Source: Watersipora subatra
Taxonomy: Eukaryota; Bryozoa; Gymnolaemata; Cheilostomatida; Watersiporidae
NCBI RefSeq assembly: GCF_963576615.1
Contig: NC_088712.1
Location: 30,037,870 to 30,101,869 of the forward strand
DNA length: 64,000 nt
Reading direction: 5' to 3'
Shown: piece by piece, positions 24,412 to 36,746 of the stretch
Layout: every line of letters begins with the position of its first letter
Numbering within the stretch: position 1 is the stretch's first letter
Program-made: the position numbers and the translations under genes
Notes under the pieces: generated by a model
Seen by the model: only the letters and a program-made list of their open reading frames with translations
Databases searched by the model: none
Told to the model about the DNA's origin: nothing

Positions 24412-25491
24412 GATAGTTTTAGCTTTAATAATCTGATCAACTAATCCTATTATTTAAAGCTTTATTTTAACTATCTTGACACCATTTTATAAGGCCTTTC
24501 AAGATGGTTAGCGCACGCACTACATCGAAATTATAACACGCAAGTTAGACGCAATTATGGTGACATTTCCTGGGTAGTGTTCTATTGCCTTTTCACCAGT
24601 TAGTTGACTTAGCAACAAGCACAAGGCTTGAGTTTATACCTCCGCGATTTTTATTACTCTGAATACAGTAAGCATTGGTGAGTTGAGTCAGTTGCTCAAT
24701 GGTTACCAGGTAGAAGGAAAAAGCGTTATTTTGTGACAAGCATAAAAACATAGCATATAGGTATATTAATACGATATATTAACAAGCCTCATCATAGTTT
24801 TTGTGATATGAAGTCTGCCAGATTGTTTCTAGAATTTAATAAACCTAGTTAAAATAAAACTATAATAAAACTCTTTCAAATTATCTTTCAATTATCTTTC
24901 TATCAAATTTATCTCTTCAACACTAATCATTTTTCTTCACAGCATTCTTACAATATCAGTAGAGAACTACATTATAATCATGAAACTATGATTACTAAAC
25001 TATGAAACTAAAGGTGGTACCTCATGCTAATATATGGTTATAGGGGCTTTTATCACTGTTCATTTGTAGTCGCTGGTAAAAATGCTATAACTTAATATAA
25101 TAACATATATAACTTAACTAAAAGTATAACTTATATATAACTTGACTTTGTCACTGACACCAGAGCTTTACAGACATACTAATTCGATCAAACAAGACAT
25201 TAATCTATCCGTACATATTGTTTACAGTTGTAACTTGTATAAGTGAGGTCTTCATTCATTCGCTGTTTGACTGGCCATTCAGTAACTACTGAACAACTTT
25301 ATTCAAGCAAGTCTGTCCACGCACTACTCTGAACAATCAACTACTGTATATCTTCTGCCTCTACCAGACACCCCTGTTGCTACCTCATGATAAGTCTATT
25401 GATTTCTATTATGCTATTTGCTTTTACTCACCTTTTTGTAGAAAATTATCATTTCTGATACTATTCTAGAGAGTTCTGAGAGTTCTCGTAT
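24412..25491. other. Gene-free AT-rich stretch
   Basis: No gene or clear element is recognised. Confidence 0.5.
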
Positions 25492-25580
25492 TCTAGAGAG
25501 TTCTATTCTGACCGTGTTCTAGAGAGTTCTATTCTGACCGTATTCTAGAGAGTGCTATTCTGACCGTGTTCTACAGAGTT
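25492..25580. repeat. 26-bp tandem repeat, 3-4 units
   Basis: The unit is TTCTAGAGAGTTCTATTCTG plus ACCGTG. Confidence 0.9.
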
Positions 25581-26289
25581 GGACTTGGAACATTATTGAC
25601 AGACTTGACCACTTCCAGACTGGCTGAAACTTAAACCAACAGGCAGTTGGTGATCTCCGGACAAATAATTATCAATCATTCAAGCACTTAGCTCTTTGTG
25701 ATTGATGAGCACACAACCCAAATTACTGGTTAGGATTTTATGATAATCAATTTCTAATCTGCAACTTTTGATATCATGCTGTTAACGACATTAGTCTGCG
25801 CATGAAAACATAGGATTCACTATTAACATAACTTTTATGTCAAACTTCATCTGATAGCTGTTAGCTATCTGGGCACAGGCATACCACAAATCTTGTCTTC
25901 ATATAAATCAAAGGACTCAACAGTTAAGATAACTTGCAGTGTCGGAACATGATTTGCTAATTTCTTTCGCCATGTCTTTACTCTTCACATTGTTCCTCCC
26001 CTTCATGAATTGGTCATAGCCCAAGGGTCAATTTATGAATATGAGGTACAAGAAGTATCTTCTGTTAGTAATTGATGCCTACGTAAAACTAAAATTGGCC
26101 AAAAATCAAACAAAATTGTTTTAGATCCAATTAACATAAGCAAAGAAACTGGGTAAAATTTAACAATTCCATTTCAAGCCCTTCATAATCTAAAAGAGTG
26201 CAAAGCGTTTATAGCATTTTACCTAGCGACATGAGATGAAACTTGCTACCATAAAAGTAATAATCAATGAAAATGGTTCTTTGAGTTTA

Positions 26290-26545
26290 ATATGTTATTA
26301 AACACACATGACAGAATCAACTATCTTGAGTTTAATGTGTTATCAACCGCTCATGACAGAATCAACTATCTTGAGTTTAATATGTTATCAACCACGCATG
26401 ACAGAATCAACTATCTTGAGTTTAACATATTATCAACCACTCATGACAGAATCAACTATCTTGAGTTTAATATGTTATCAACCACACATGACAGAATCAA
26501 CTATCTTGAGTTTAATGTGTTATCAACCAGACATGACAGAATGAA
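26290..26545. repeat. 45-bp minisatellite, 5-6 units
   Basis: Each unit contains CATGACAGAATCAACTATCT, then TGAGTTTAATATGTTATCAA. Two frames are stop-free because 45 is divisible by three. Confidence 0.95.
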
Positions 26546-28129
26546 ACATCTATTAATTAATCAGTGAATTAATAAAATTTGTGACTGATTATAAAATAAA
26601 TAATTTATTGAAATGTATAAAGTCAGCAGAAAAATAAAAGCGTAATAAAAGGTTCAGCTATAAAATAGAAAAGTAATAGGCGGCAGCACCAACAAAGAAT
26701 AGAAGATAAAGCTGTTTTGAAGTTACCTCAAATACATGAGCGACAGATGCCACTGTCTTGTGGTCTATCGCACAGTTTCTAGTAACTGAAGCAGATTTGG
26801 AGTGAAAAACCAAATGGCTAGCCTTTAAATCTTAAAAGTTGGTCTTATAAAAAGTAAAAATGGTAAAACAGTGTACTATAACAGTAGCCACACTCAAGAT
26901 CCTGATTATGATCTAATAATATGAAGATAGATATTTGGCATCGTACCACGTGATAAAAAACTGATTGTGGACATGAAGACATTTTTAACAGCATGGGTGA
27001 GAGAACATAACTCAGAAGTTGATCACACGGGGGCTATATGACGGGTGGAATAAGGATGCATGAAGAACATTATGAGGAGTAGCCGTACAGGCTAATTCTG
27101 GTCATTAGAGATAAGAGAGGCAGCATCTGAATTGGACTCCAAAAGTACTTCCTCAGAAGACCCTCGATCGAACCCGACATTGGCTACGTTGATCTTACCA
27201 TCATCCTCCCCAACACCTACACAAACAAATCATTCCGCTGTTTCAAGGAGTACGACTCTAATATACATATACTTTTATGGGGCAGTCCATAATAATTGTT
27301 ATAGAAAAAATGTTTTCATATGGCGCTCCGAAAATAAATAAATAAAAAGGTATTTCTACAATCTTCACAAGTTCTAAATTGGTCAAAAGCATGAACTTTT
27401 TTAAAATTTGCACTCTCGATGGCCATGCGACAGATGTAATATATAGTTTATATCTATACATGCGACATATGTATATATATATAGTTTAAATCCAGTGGAC
27501 AATTTCGAGAACAAAGGTGACATTATTAGTTGATTATCATTTGCTAAAAATAAATTAAATAGCATAAAAAAATTCAGTTTTTAAGAGTAATTAATTAACG
27601 AGTTATTATGAAGTTTTTGCGAGCCGTTCCACCATTATCTGTTACATTATATTAATATAATGTAACATTATATTTAATATATCTGTTACAAATAAAAATG
27701 TCTTTGTTCATATATATAAATTGTCATGTGTGTGAGGCCTATTTCTATTATTCAAGAACGAGTCTTCAATACAAAAAGCTTATACTAAAAATAAATGTAA
27801 TGGAATCAGAGTTCTGTTTATCGGGAAATCAGCTGCTCTGGTGGCCAACTAGAGATGAACCGGTTGACTGCGCCACCATAGACCAACATGTTCGTTTAGG
27901 TTTAAACAAGATATGTCAACTATGCTTTAGCTAAGCAAATGACACCTTTTGTCAATGCGTGTAGACATGGCATTAACTGAGACATCAGTTAACAGGTGGT
28001 GTGACAGCGACCTAGTCAACTGAAACACTCTATGGTTATGATAAGCAGCAAAGCATATCAGTGGCAAATACGGAGTCATCTTGCTATAACTGCTAGTATC
28101 CTGGCAGTCCGGTCGTCAGGCGTAATAAC
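26546..28129. other. Gene-free stretch with a palindrome
   Basis: No gene is recognised. Small open frames at 27132-27934 show no family signature. It includes the palindrome at 27640-27667 and a short GTATATATATAG patch near 27470. Confidence 0.5.
27640..27667. repeat. Perfect 28-bp palindrome
   Basis: TGTTACATTATATT followed directly by its reverse complement; part of the sequence (TTATATT) recurs just downstream. Could form a cruciform. Confidence 0.85.
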
Positions 28130-28600
28130 TAACCACACAATTATCACACAATGTAGTATGGGTGACGAGTGTGGGTGGTAGTGTCAGTCTACCTTGCCAA
28201 AAGTCGCGAGTTCAACTCCTGTTAAAAGCAATCCTTTTTCCTACCCTCTAAGCATGCCTTCAAACAGACGAACAGACACGGCTCTTATTATAGTAAGGAT
28301 GTAGTTGAGGGTCTACTGAACTAATCTATGAACTCAATGCTGTGCCCAATACACGATTAGTGTGTCTTTTTCAGCTGCCCGAGACTTTAGACATATCTGC
28401 ATAATTATTTCACATTGTAGAAAGATGGTCGACTGACGCAGTTGATAGTGCGCTTGGCTGGGAATTTGAATATTTGATTTGATCTCCATATGGCTCAATC
28501 TCTTTTCCTAACACTTTTAGCATGATTTTAGACGAACAGACAGACACACCTCTTATGATAGCAAAGATTGTAGGGGATTGATATGATTAGCTGGTGAACC
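28130..28600 (+). repeat. Two SINE-like modules in tandem
   Basis: Copy one (about 28130-28310) has GTCGCGAGTTCAACTCCTG, which resembles a tRNA T-arm/box B. Copy two starts near 28428. Both end in a shared tail, CGAACAGACACGGCTCTTAT / CGAACAGACAGACACACCTC, then a TTATNATAG-AAGATTGTAG-like end. A third relative is at 56840-57010. A tRNA-derived SINE is inferred. Confidence 0.5.
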
Positions 28601-29235
28601 ACTTTGTGGCTCCCTATTGGATAAAGCTTGAGATCCATACTAAAGATATATTGCTGGCATAAAGTTTCTTCATCTATGGTACGGCTATACTAATAACTTT
28701 ACATATACATACATATAATTAAAAAGCTTAGACTATCATTGGCTGAATCAGTAGGTCAGATGAAACAGTCAGAGAGATTTTGGAGAAACGTTACAGGCTA
28801 GATGCATTAAGTTGTTCAATATTTATTGATGAAATAAATTTTATTCTAAAGATGGTAAATAAGACAAGTTTTATTGCGAATTGCTAATGATTTACTTGAC
28901 CTAAATCTCTAGTGGAGGCAAATCAAACTGGTACATACTCGACCTGAATCCTTGGTTAAGGTCATTCATCCGTGACCTATATGACATACATGCTGATTCA
29001 TCCACTTGCATGGGTTTCTCTGAGCGCTCTATTAGCTCTACTTGAGATGAGCCTGTTCAACCACAAAACAAAAAGGAGCAATGCTTGCAGAGGAGTATCC
29101 TTTCACCAGCAGCAAGTTGAGGCTGATGATAAACCAGCTGACTTTGCAGTAACTTATCTTTAACCTTTAACCTACACTGCCAAAAGCCGCATGTAACATT
29201 AAGGCATGTGTTACTATGTTACTATGTGTACCATC
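28601..29235. other. Gene-free stretch
   Basis: No gene is recognised; a 63-codon open frame at 28972-29163 has no family signature. Confidence 0.45.
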
Positions 29236-31240
29236 TATGCTATCATATACGACTACTGGTATATCCACCATCTATGCTATCATATATGACTACCGGTATA
29301 TCCACCATCTATGCTATAATCTATGACTACTGGTATATCCACCCTCTATGCTATCATATACGACTACCGGTATATCCACCATCTATGCTATAATATATGA
29401 CTACTGGTATATCCACCATCTATGCTATCATATACGACTACCGGTATATCCACCATCTATGCTATCATATATGACTACCGGTATATCCACCATCTATGCG
29501 ATCATATACGACTACTGGTATATCCACCATCTATGCTATCATATATGAATACTGGTATATCCACCATCTATGCTATCATCTATGACTACATGTATATCCA
29601 CCATCTATGCTATCATATATGAATACTGGTATATCCACCATCTATGCTATAATCTATGACTACTGGTATATCCACCCTCTATGCTATCATATACGACTAC
29701 CGGTATATCCACCATCTATGCTATCATATATGACTACTGGTATATCCACCATCTATGCTATAATATATGACTACTGGTATATCCACCATCTATGCTATCA
29801 TATATGACTACTGGTATATCCACCATCTATGCTATCATATACGACTACCGGTATATCCACCATCTATGCTATCATATATGACTACCGGTATATCCACCAT
29901 CTATGCGATCATATACGACTACTGGTATATCCACCATCTATGCTATCATATATGAATACTGGTATATCCACCATCTATGCTATCATATACGACTACCGGT
30001 ATATCCACCATCTATGCTACAATATATGACTACAGGTATATCCACCATCTATGCTATCATATATGACTACTGGTATATCCACCATCTATGCTATAATATA
30101 TGACTACATGTATATCCACCATCTATGCTATAATATACGACTACAGGTATATCCACCATCTATGCTATCATATACGACTACCGGTATATCCACCATCTAT
30201 GCTATAATATATGACTACAGGTATATCCACCATCTATGCTATCATATATGACTACTGGTATATCCACCATCTATGCTATAATATATGACTACATGTATAT
30301 TCACCATCTATGCTATAATATACGACTACCGGTATATCCACCATCTATGCTATAATATATGACTACAGGTATATCCACCATCTATGCTATCATATATGAC
30401 TACTGGTATATCCACCATCTATGCTATAATATATGACTACAGGTATATCCACCATCTATGCTATCATATATGACTACTGGTATATCCACCATCTATGCTA
30501 TAATATATGACTACTGGTATATCCACCATCTATGCTATCATATACGACTACATGTATATCCACCATCTATGCTATCATATATGACTACATGTATATCCAC
30601 CATCTATGCTATCATATATGACTACATGTATATCCACCATCTATGCTATCATATATGACTGCATGTATATCCACCATCTATGCTATCATATACGACTACA
30701 TGTATATCCACCATCTATGCTATCATATATGACTACAGGTATATCCACCATCTATGCTATCATATATGACTACATGTATATCCACCATCTATGCTATCAT
30801 ATATGACTGCATGTATATCCACCATCTATGCTATCATATATGACTACATGTATATCCACCATCTATGCTATCATATATGACTACAGGTATATCCACCATC
30901 TATGCTATCATATATGACTACATGTATATCCACCATCTAAGCTATATTCTATGATAACTGGTATATCTACCATCTAAGTTATAATCCATGATTACTGATA
31001 TATCCACCATCTATGCTATAATATATGAATACTGGTATATCCACCATCTATGCTATAATCTATGACTACAGGTATATCCACCATCTATGCTATAATCTAT
31101 GACTACAGGTATATCCACCATCTATGCTATAATCTATGACTACAGGTATATCCACCATATATGCTATAATCTATGATTACTGGTATATCTAACATCTAAG
31201 CTATAATCTATGACTGCAGGTATATCCACCATTTATGCTA
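29236..31240. repeat. 37-bp minisatellite, about 54 units
   Basis: The unit is TATGCTATCATATATGACTA followed by CTGGTATATCCACCATC, with common variants (CATATACG, ACATGT, ACCGG). Since 37 is not divisible by three, the reading rotates through three frames and gives a ladder of overlapping 60-66 codon frames. Rare variants recur at multiples of 37: ACCCTC at about 29341 and 29673, and GCGATCATATACG about 407 bp apart. That indicates block duplication. Copies after 30930 are diverged. Confidence 0.98.
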
Positions 31241-31755
31241 TAACCTATCTAAGATAATTACTAGGACTACTAAATATAACATTCTACATACAAGTGAAAC
31301 CTATTGATTATTACCACTGATGTTCCTTCGACAAAGAGGGAACCAACTAGTGTATGTAACAATAGTGATTATAGTTGCTACGACAACTGCATTAAAAATG
31401 AATAATTGAAGTGGTGAACAGGATAAAAATGTGCTCATCATCTGTAATGCCAAAGAATGTTCATTAGCAAGAATCAATGGTTATTTTTAGTTGTAGTAAT
31501 GAACAGGTGACAGCTCAGCAAAGGAAGTCCTATAGAGGTTTATAAGAGATCAGTGGGGTGTGTAAGAGATCATTGCAGGATATGTAAGATCATTAGAGTA
31601 GAGTACAGACTTACCTCTCGTGTGGTTGTCAAGCAGTCTACCTGTAAGTACACATATGTGGAACCTCAGTTATATCAACATAGAAACTAAGGGTAATGAT
31701 TTAACAGCGTATCCAAACTTACTACCAATGTTGATACGGTTGATACCTATATTCC

Positions 31756-32590
31756 TACTATCAGGATAAAGTGCTGTGAGACAGGATATGAAAGGTTGAT
31801 AACTATATTCCTACTGAATATCAGGATAAAGTGCTGTGAGACAGGATATGAAAGGTTGATAACTACAACCCTACTAAATATCAGGAAAAAGTGCTGTGAG
31901 ATAGGATATGAAATGCTGATAACTATATTCCTACTAAATATCAGGATAAAGTGCTGTGAGACAGGATATGAAAGGTTGATAACTATATTCCTACGAAATA
32001 TCAGGATAAAGTGCTGTGAGACAAGATATGAAAGGTTGATAACTATATTCCTACTAAATATCAGGATATAGTGCTGTGAGACAGGATATGAAAGGTTGAT
32101 AACTATATTCCTACTAAATATCAGGATAAAGGGCTGTGAGACAGGATATGAAAGGTTGATAACTATATTCCTACTGAATATCAGGATAAAGTGCTGTGAG
32201 ACAGGATATGAAAAGTTGATAACTATATTCCTACTAAATATCAGGATAAAATGCTGTGAGACAGGATATGAAAGGTTGATAACCAAATTCCTACTAAATA
32301 TCAGGATAAAGTGCTGTAAAACAGAATATGAGAGGTTGATAACTATATTCCTACTAAATATCAGGATGAAGTGCTGTGAGACAGGATATGAAAGGTTGAT
32401 AACTATATTCCTACTAAATATCAGGATAAAGTGCTGTGAGACAGGATATGAAAGGTTGATAACTATATTCCTACTAAATATCAGGATAAAGTGCTGTGAG
32501 ACAGGATATGAAAGGTTGATAACCATATTCCTACTAAATATCAGGATAAAGTGCTGTAAAACAGAATATGAGAGGTTGATAACTACAACC
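31756..32590. repeat. 60-bp minisatellite, about 14 units
   Basis: The unit is AACTATATTCCTACTAAATA, TCAGGATAAAGTGCTGTGAG, ACAGGATATGAAAGGTTGAT. Period is exactly 60, so long frames are open on both strands (259 codons minus, 168 plus). The variant GTAAAACAGAATATGAGAGG occurs in two units 240 bp apart (32281 and 32521), marking a four-unit block duplication. Confidence 0.98.
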
Positions 32591-32947
32591 TTACGCAGGT
32601 AGTGAGAGTCTATAGAAGAATGGCGAAAAAGCTATAAAACAAAGTACCTTGGCTAGTAGAGGGAACTGGAGGAGCTCCTGTTAGCTGCTGTTCGCCACTC
32701 CTTTGTAGAGCAGCATAGCGTTTTCGCGCATAAACCATAACGATAAACAAAGCAGCGAGCAGCACTGTAACATAATCACATTTATTTTACCCATATCAGA
32801 AACAGACAACTTGGCATGTAAGTTTTGAACATAAGCTCTTTCAAACACATGCATCTTGGCTAGAATAGTACTAGATATGGCTTTAGTGGCTATTTGAGTT
32901 AAAAACAGTTGTTCAGTTTGGTCAGGAGTTGCGTTCTCATTGCAAAT

Positions 32948-33270
32948 ATGTAAAAATCCAATAGTATCATTATTTGATCAATCATTATTCTGATATATGA
33001 GAACAGAAAATTGATTAATATTATTGATTGTATCAATAATATTAATAATAATCAATAATATAAGTCATTATTACTGATTGATACAGAAAACTAGCACTTG
33101 ACGCGATACAAGGAAATGAGCTAGTGTAATTTGATTTATGAAGAAGGCGCTGTCAAACACAGGCTAAATAATTGATGGCAGTCTAGGAGCTTAGGCTAAC
33201 CAGGTGTACTTTCTCTGAAAGAAAGATCACTGAAAGCGCAGATTAACAATGAGTGATCAAACGCTGATAA
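32948..33270 (+). repeat. 323-bp direct repeat, copy 1
   Basis: Nearly identical to 35382-35706, from ATGTAAAAATCCAATAG to AAACGCTGATAA, with only a few differences (GACGCG/GACACG and a 2-bp indel at GAGCTA). It contains a hairpin: 15-bp arms ATTAATATTATTGAT at 33016-33030 and the reverse complement at 33034-33048, with a 3-nt loop. The copies bracket 2.1 kb that includes the piggyBac-like relic. They do not show clean TG...CA ends or a target duplication, so I do not call them LTRs. Confidence 0.9.
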
Positions 33271-33548
33271 AACAAATATTTACATATATGCAAACAAAGT
33301 TTCACTAAATCTGGAAGATAGAGACCTAGCATGCATATGGGGAAAACAATCTGTAATGAAGAGTTGTCCTTCTTCGTGTGGTTAGCATTCTGGGAAGCAG
33401 TGAATCTTTGCACTGGCACAACAATTTCTAGAGCATTATCCTTCAAAACTATTTCCTCATCAGCATTTACATCCTCCCGATTTTCCTCAATAACTACAAA
33501 GTGAAGTCAGTGGCAGCTATAAATAACGGCAGGGAATGACAACTCTAG

Positions 33549-35270
33549 CCCTGTGGTGCCTGGTGTCCCATATTTGGCACACCAACTTTGAACCAAAACT
33601 AAGCCCATCAGCAATGTGAATTGGGCCTTTTTTCCTTGTTGCATGGCTGGGTGGGTCTTCTTTGTTATGGCACTACATTTTATAATGATTGGTTACCATA
33701 CTAAAGCTCCTTTCTTAGTTCTTGAAGTCGGCCATTTTCTCGAAAGATTTGTACCTGTGAACACCCTGATATTCTTCTCTCCCATTCACCAGTTTCAAGG
33801 TATGTATTAGAACAATTGTGGTTTATTACATTAGCATATGCTTTACTTTTTCAGTCTATCATAAATTTGTCTCAGAAATAATATATTTAATATGTTTAAC
33901 AATTAGAGAAATGTAGATGTGTCAAAAATGGCACGTTGGGAATTACAAGTCACTCAATATTCAAATGTGAGGTGGCTTAGTGAATTACTAAAACAGCCAT
34001 TCGTTACTAGAGTATTACTGACAACTGAAAAACAGATATCATAAATCTTGAAAGGCTGTTGTGCAACCATTTACAAGACAGTGTAATATTAATTTCCTTT
34101 TTTTATCTAATATTTAGATTCTAATGACAGACAAAGAAAAGTAACTCACTGTTCAGAATGTGCAGGAAATAATTGATGGGGATGAAAGTGACTTTGGAGA
34201 GTTTGAAGAAAGTGATGATCAAGATTTTTTACCCGCACGAGATCAACCAAACGTATCTGTAAGTTTCCGTTTGAAATGATGCTAATGAGATGTGCATACA
34301 TGTATTACAAACCCACATGTAGGTTGCATGTACACATAAAATGGCTTTCAATTGTACTGCAGATCAAAAGTTCGTTTCAATTATATTGCAGATCAAAATT
34401 GTAGTGAAAAATTTTTTTTTATATTTGCTAATGCAAACAATGCTGCCATCAATAAATTTTAGGATGACAACTCGAGTGGCGAGGAAGAAAGCAATCTCTT
34501 ATTGAATGAATTGGCAGTACCTGAAGCACGCAAACAAGACAAAAGTGTTCAACAAAGCAGACCTGTTAACAGGTTGAGGAAAAAATATTTTGTTGCGCCT
34601 GATGTAGAGTATGCAGGTCTACACACAGCACCACCTCTAGATATTGTCACTCCCCTACTTTATTTTCAAAAATTCATTGGTATTAGCATGATAGCAACCA
34701 TTGCTGAACAAACAAACTTGTGCAGTGTGCCGATGGCAAGAGCACTGTACAGTGCCAGAAGTGCAATGTCCGGCTCTGTCTAAACAAAGACAGAAACTGC
34801 TTCCGGGCATATAATCTTTAGTTGGTGTTTAATTATATTTTTCTTACATGTGCGTGTGTTACTTATCATTGTCATTAGATTATTACTTTGTAATGTACAT
34901 GTATGTTTTTGTTCACAGTAGAGCTGGTTTTTTATTATTTGTTTACTGTGTATTCGTCTATTGAAAACTATTATTATTATTATTATTGTAAATGCTATTA
35001 TTATATTAATGTATTATTATAATTTTAATTTTCTTCGGTAAGTATTTGCATTGAAAGTGTTCATAACATGATCTCTGTGTTTATTTGGCATATCTGATTA
35101 GTTGTATCTATTACCCAATGTTCCAAATTTGGCACATTAAAAAAAATGCACAAAAAAACAACTCTGTTCTTATAATGACATGTGGTATGGTTAAAGGGTG
35201 TCTAAATAGTCTGAAAGGCAATAAAAAAAATTTTTTTATAGCATTATTTCTAGGTCTGGGTACCACAGGG
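33549..35270 (+). mobile_element. Internally deleted piggyBac-like element, CTAG flanks
   Basis: The left end CCCTGTGGTGCCTGG and the right end, as reverse complement CCCTGTGGTACCCAG, are inverted. Both are flanked by CTAG (33545-33548 and 35271-35274). CTAG is itself palindromic, so it could be a 4-bp target duplication differing from the usual TTAA, or simply part of the TIR. The interior carries the two ends of a piggyBac-type reading frame (see 34120-34820). A TTA microsatellite lies at about 34968-34988. Confidence 0.75.
34120..34820 (+). pseudogene. piggyBac-type transposase remnant, middle missing
   Basis: An acidic segment near 34170-34260 ends QPNVS at a GTAAGT donor. A possible intron of about 200 bp ends at TTTTAG near 34461. 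A second acidic segment and the frame at 34502-34720 run to YFQKFIGISMIATIAEQTNL, typical of the piggyBac N-terminal third. Directly after it, in another frame, comes the cysteine-rich C-terminus CQKCNVRLCLNKDRNCFRAY and TAG (about 34760-34820). The DDD catalytic core is absent, so it is a deletion derivative and not functional. Confidence 0.78.
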
Positions 35271-35381
35271 CTAGCATAGGGAATGCCTATGTAAGTGAAA
35301 TGTGTACAACTCTAGCAGGTACAAAGGAGATTCATTGAACTGAAATAAGACACCATAAAACATTTATTTTCATTTTTATTG

Positions 35382-35706
35382 ATGTAAAAATCCAATAGTA
35401 TCATTATTTGATCAATCATTATTCTGATATATGAGAACAGAAAATTGATTAATATTATTGATTGTATCAATAATATTAATAATAATCAATAATATAAGTC
35501 ATTATTACTGATTGATACAGAAAACTAGCACTTGACACGATACAAGGAAATGAGCTAAAGTGTAATTTGATTTATGAAGAAGGCGCTGTCAAACACAGGC
35601 TAAATAATTGATGGCAGTCTAGGAGCTTAGGCTAACCAGGTGTACTTTCTCTGAAAGAAAGATCACTGAAAGCGCAGATTAACAATGAGTGATCAAACGC
35701 TGATAA
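35382..35706 (+). repeat. 323-bp direct repeat, copy 2
   Basis: Partner of 32948-33270; same hairpin core. High identity implies a recent duplication or gene conversion. Confidence 0.9.
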
Positions 35707-36195
35707 TTGATTAATATTCTGCCTTCTTAGAAAAGCTTGTCTACATTGAGACCAATTTGTTAGTTTCAGAGTAAAATAAATCCCTTGAGCATTAATTGAA
35801 TCAATGAAATAATGATTTTTGACTAATAATTAATGAAGCAGAAGGCACTCTAGCTTTCTCCTATACAGTCAAGCTGAAATGCTGCTCAGCGATGACTTCA
35901 CGCTTCAAACAGGATTGACATGAACAATCAAATTATTTAAATTACTGAGTTGAATCATTACTTTTTTCAGGAAAAAAATTACTGTTTTTATATTTTTGCA
36001 AAAATCAATGCTTCTGGGCTAATAATCTTCTGTTGATGTGTGTGGAACAAATCTGTAAACATTTCTCTGTCATGGATTAACAGGTGTGATGAGGATACAA
36101 CTGACTGTATGTGGAGTACAATGCTACAGAAGGACCTTTGAAGTTGGGACCAGTGAGTTTATTTAGTAAACCTCAAAGCAAGATTAATTGTAAAG

Positions 36196-36520
36196 TAGCA
36201 ACTGTAACTGGCAGTTTTCCCTCACTACTCTGTTTACTGAATGACATCACTCTTTACTGCAATCAGCTAAGTTGGAAGCATTGAAGAGTATTCTCCACCT
36301 TTGGTTTCATTCATTAAAATATAAAAAACCAGTGAACTGGTATTTATATTTCACATGATTAACCGCCTCAACCACACCACGGAAGAATGTTCTTAAATAT
36401 TTCATAATGCCTTTATTATGTCTTTAGCTCTTATTTGTACTTTGTGTGAAACTGCTAGTAGCTCTACTCCACTAACTTACATGTAGTTTGCACATTATAA
36501 TGCCGTATGGCTATTGAATG
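36196..36520 (+). repeat. Interspersed repeat, inverted partner of 4890-5262
   Basis: Same family as 4890-5262 in opposite orientation. Class unknown. Confidence 0.65.
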
Positions 36521-36746
36521 CAAGAAATATAATAATTTGTAAAACTAAAGCATGTAGGCCACTAAGATTGAAAAGTGGGTTAACCAGCATACTGATGCAC
36601 GACGCATTTTACAGAATATTTACAACAGCAAAATGTGTACAAAAATCACGTTTATTAATGAAATTCATGAACACCTAAAAAATCAATTGAAATAAAGAAT
36701 TCCATTTTTAAGAAAGTTCTGATTTTTTTCAACCTTGACGATAGAC

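Noticed and set aside
28130-28310. A second tRNA gene
   Set aside because: Only a T-arm-like motif is present; no acceptor stem or complete cloverleaf can be drawn.
29236-31240. CRISPR-like array of regular repeats
   Set aside because: Units are head-to-tail without unique spacers, in an animal genome; it is a minisatellite.
31747-32602. 259-codon minus and 168-codon plus frames
   Set aside because: Readings of the 60-bp array.
32948-35706. LTR retrotransposon with 323-bp LTRs
   Set aside because: The repeats lack TG...CA ends, primer-binding and polypurine sites and target duplication; the interior is a piggyBac derivative.
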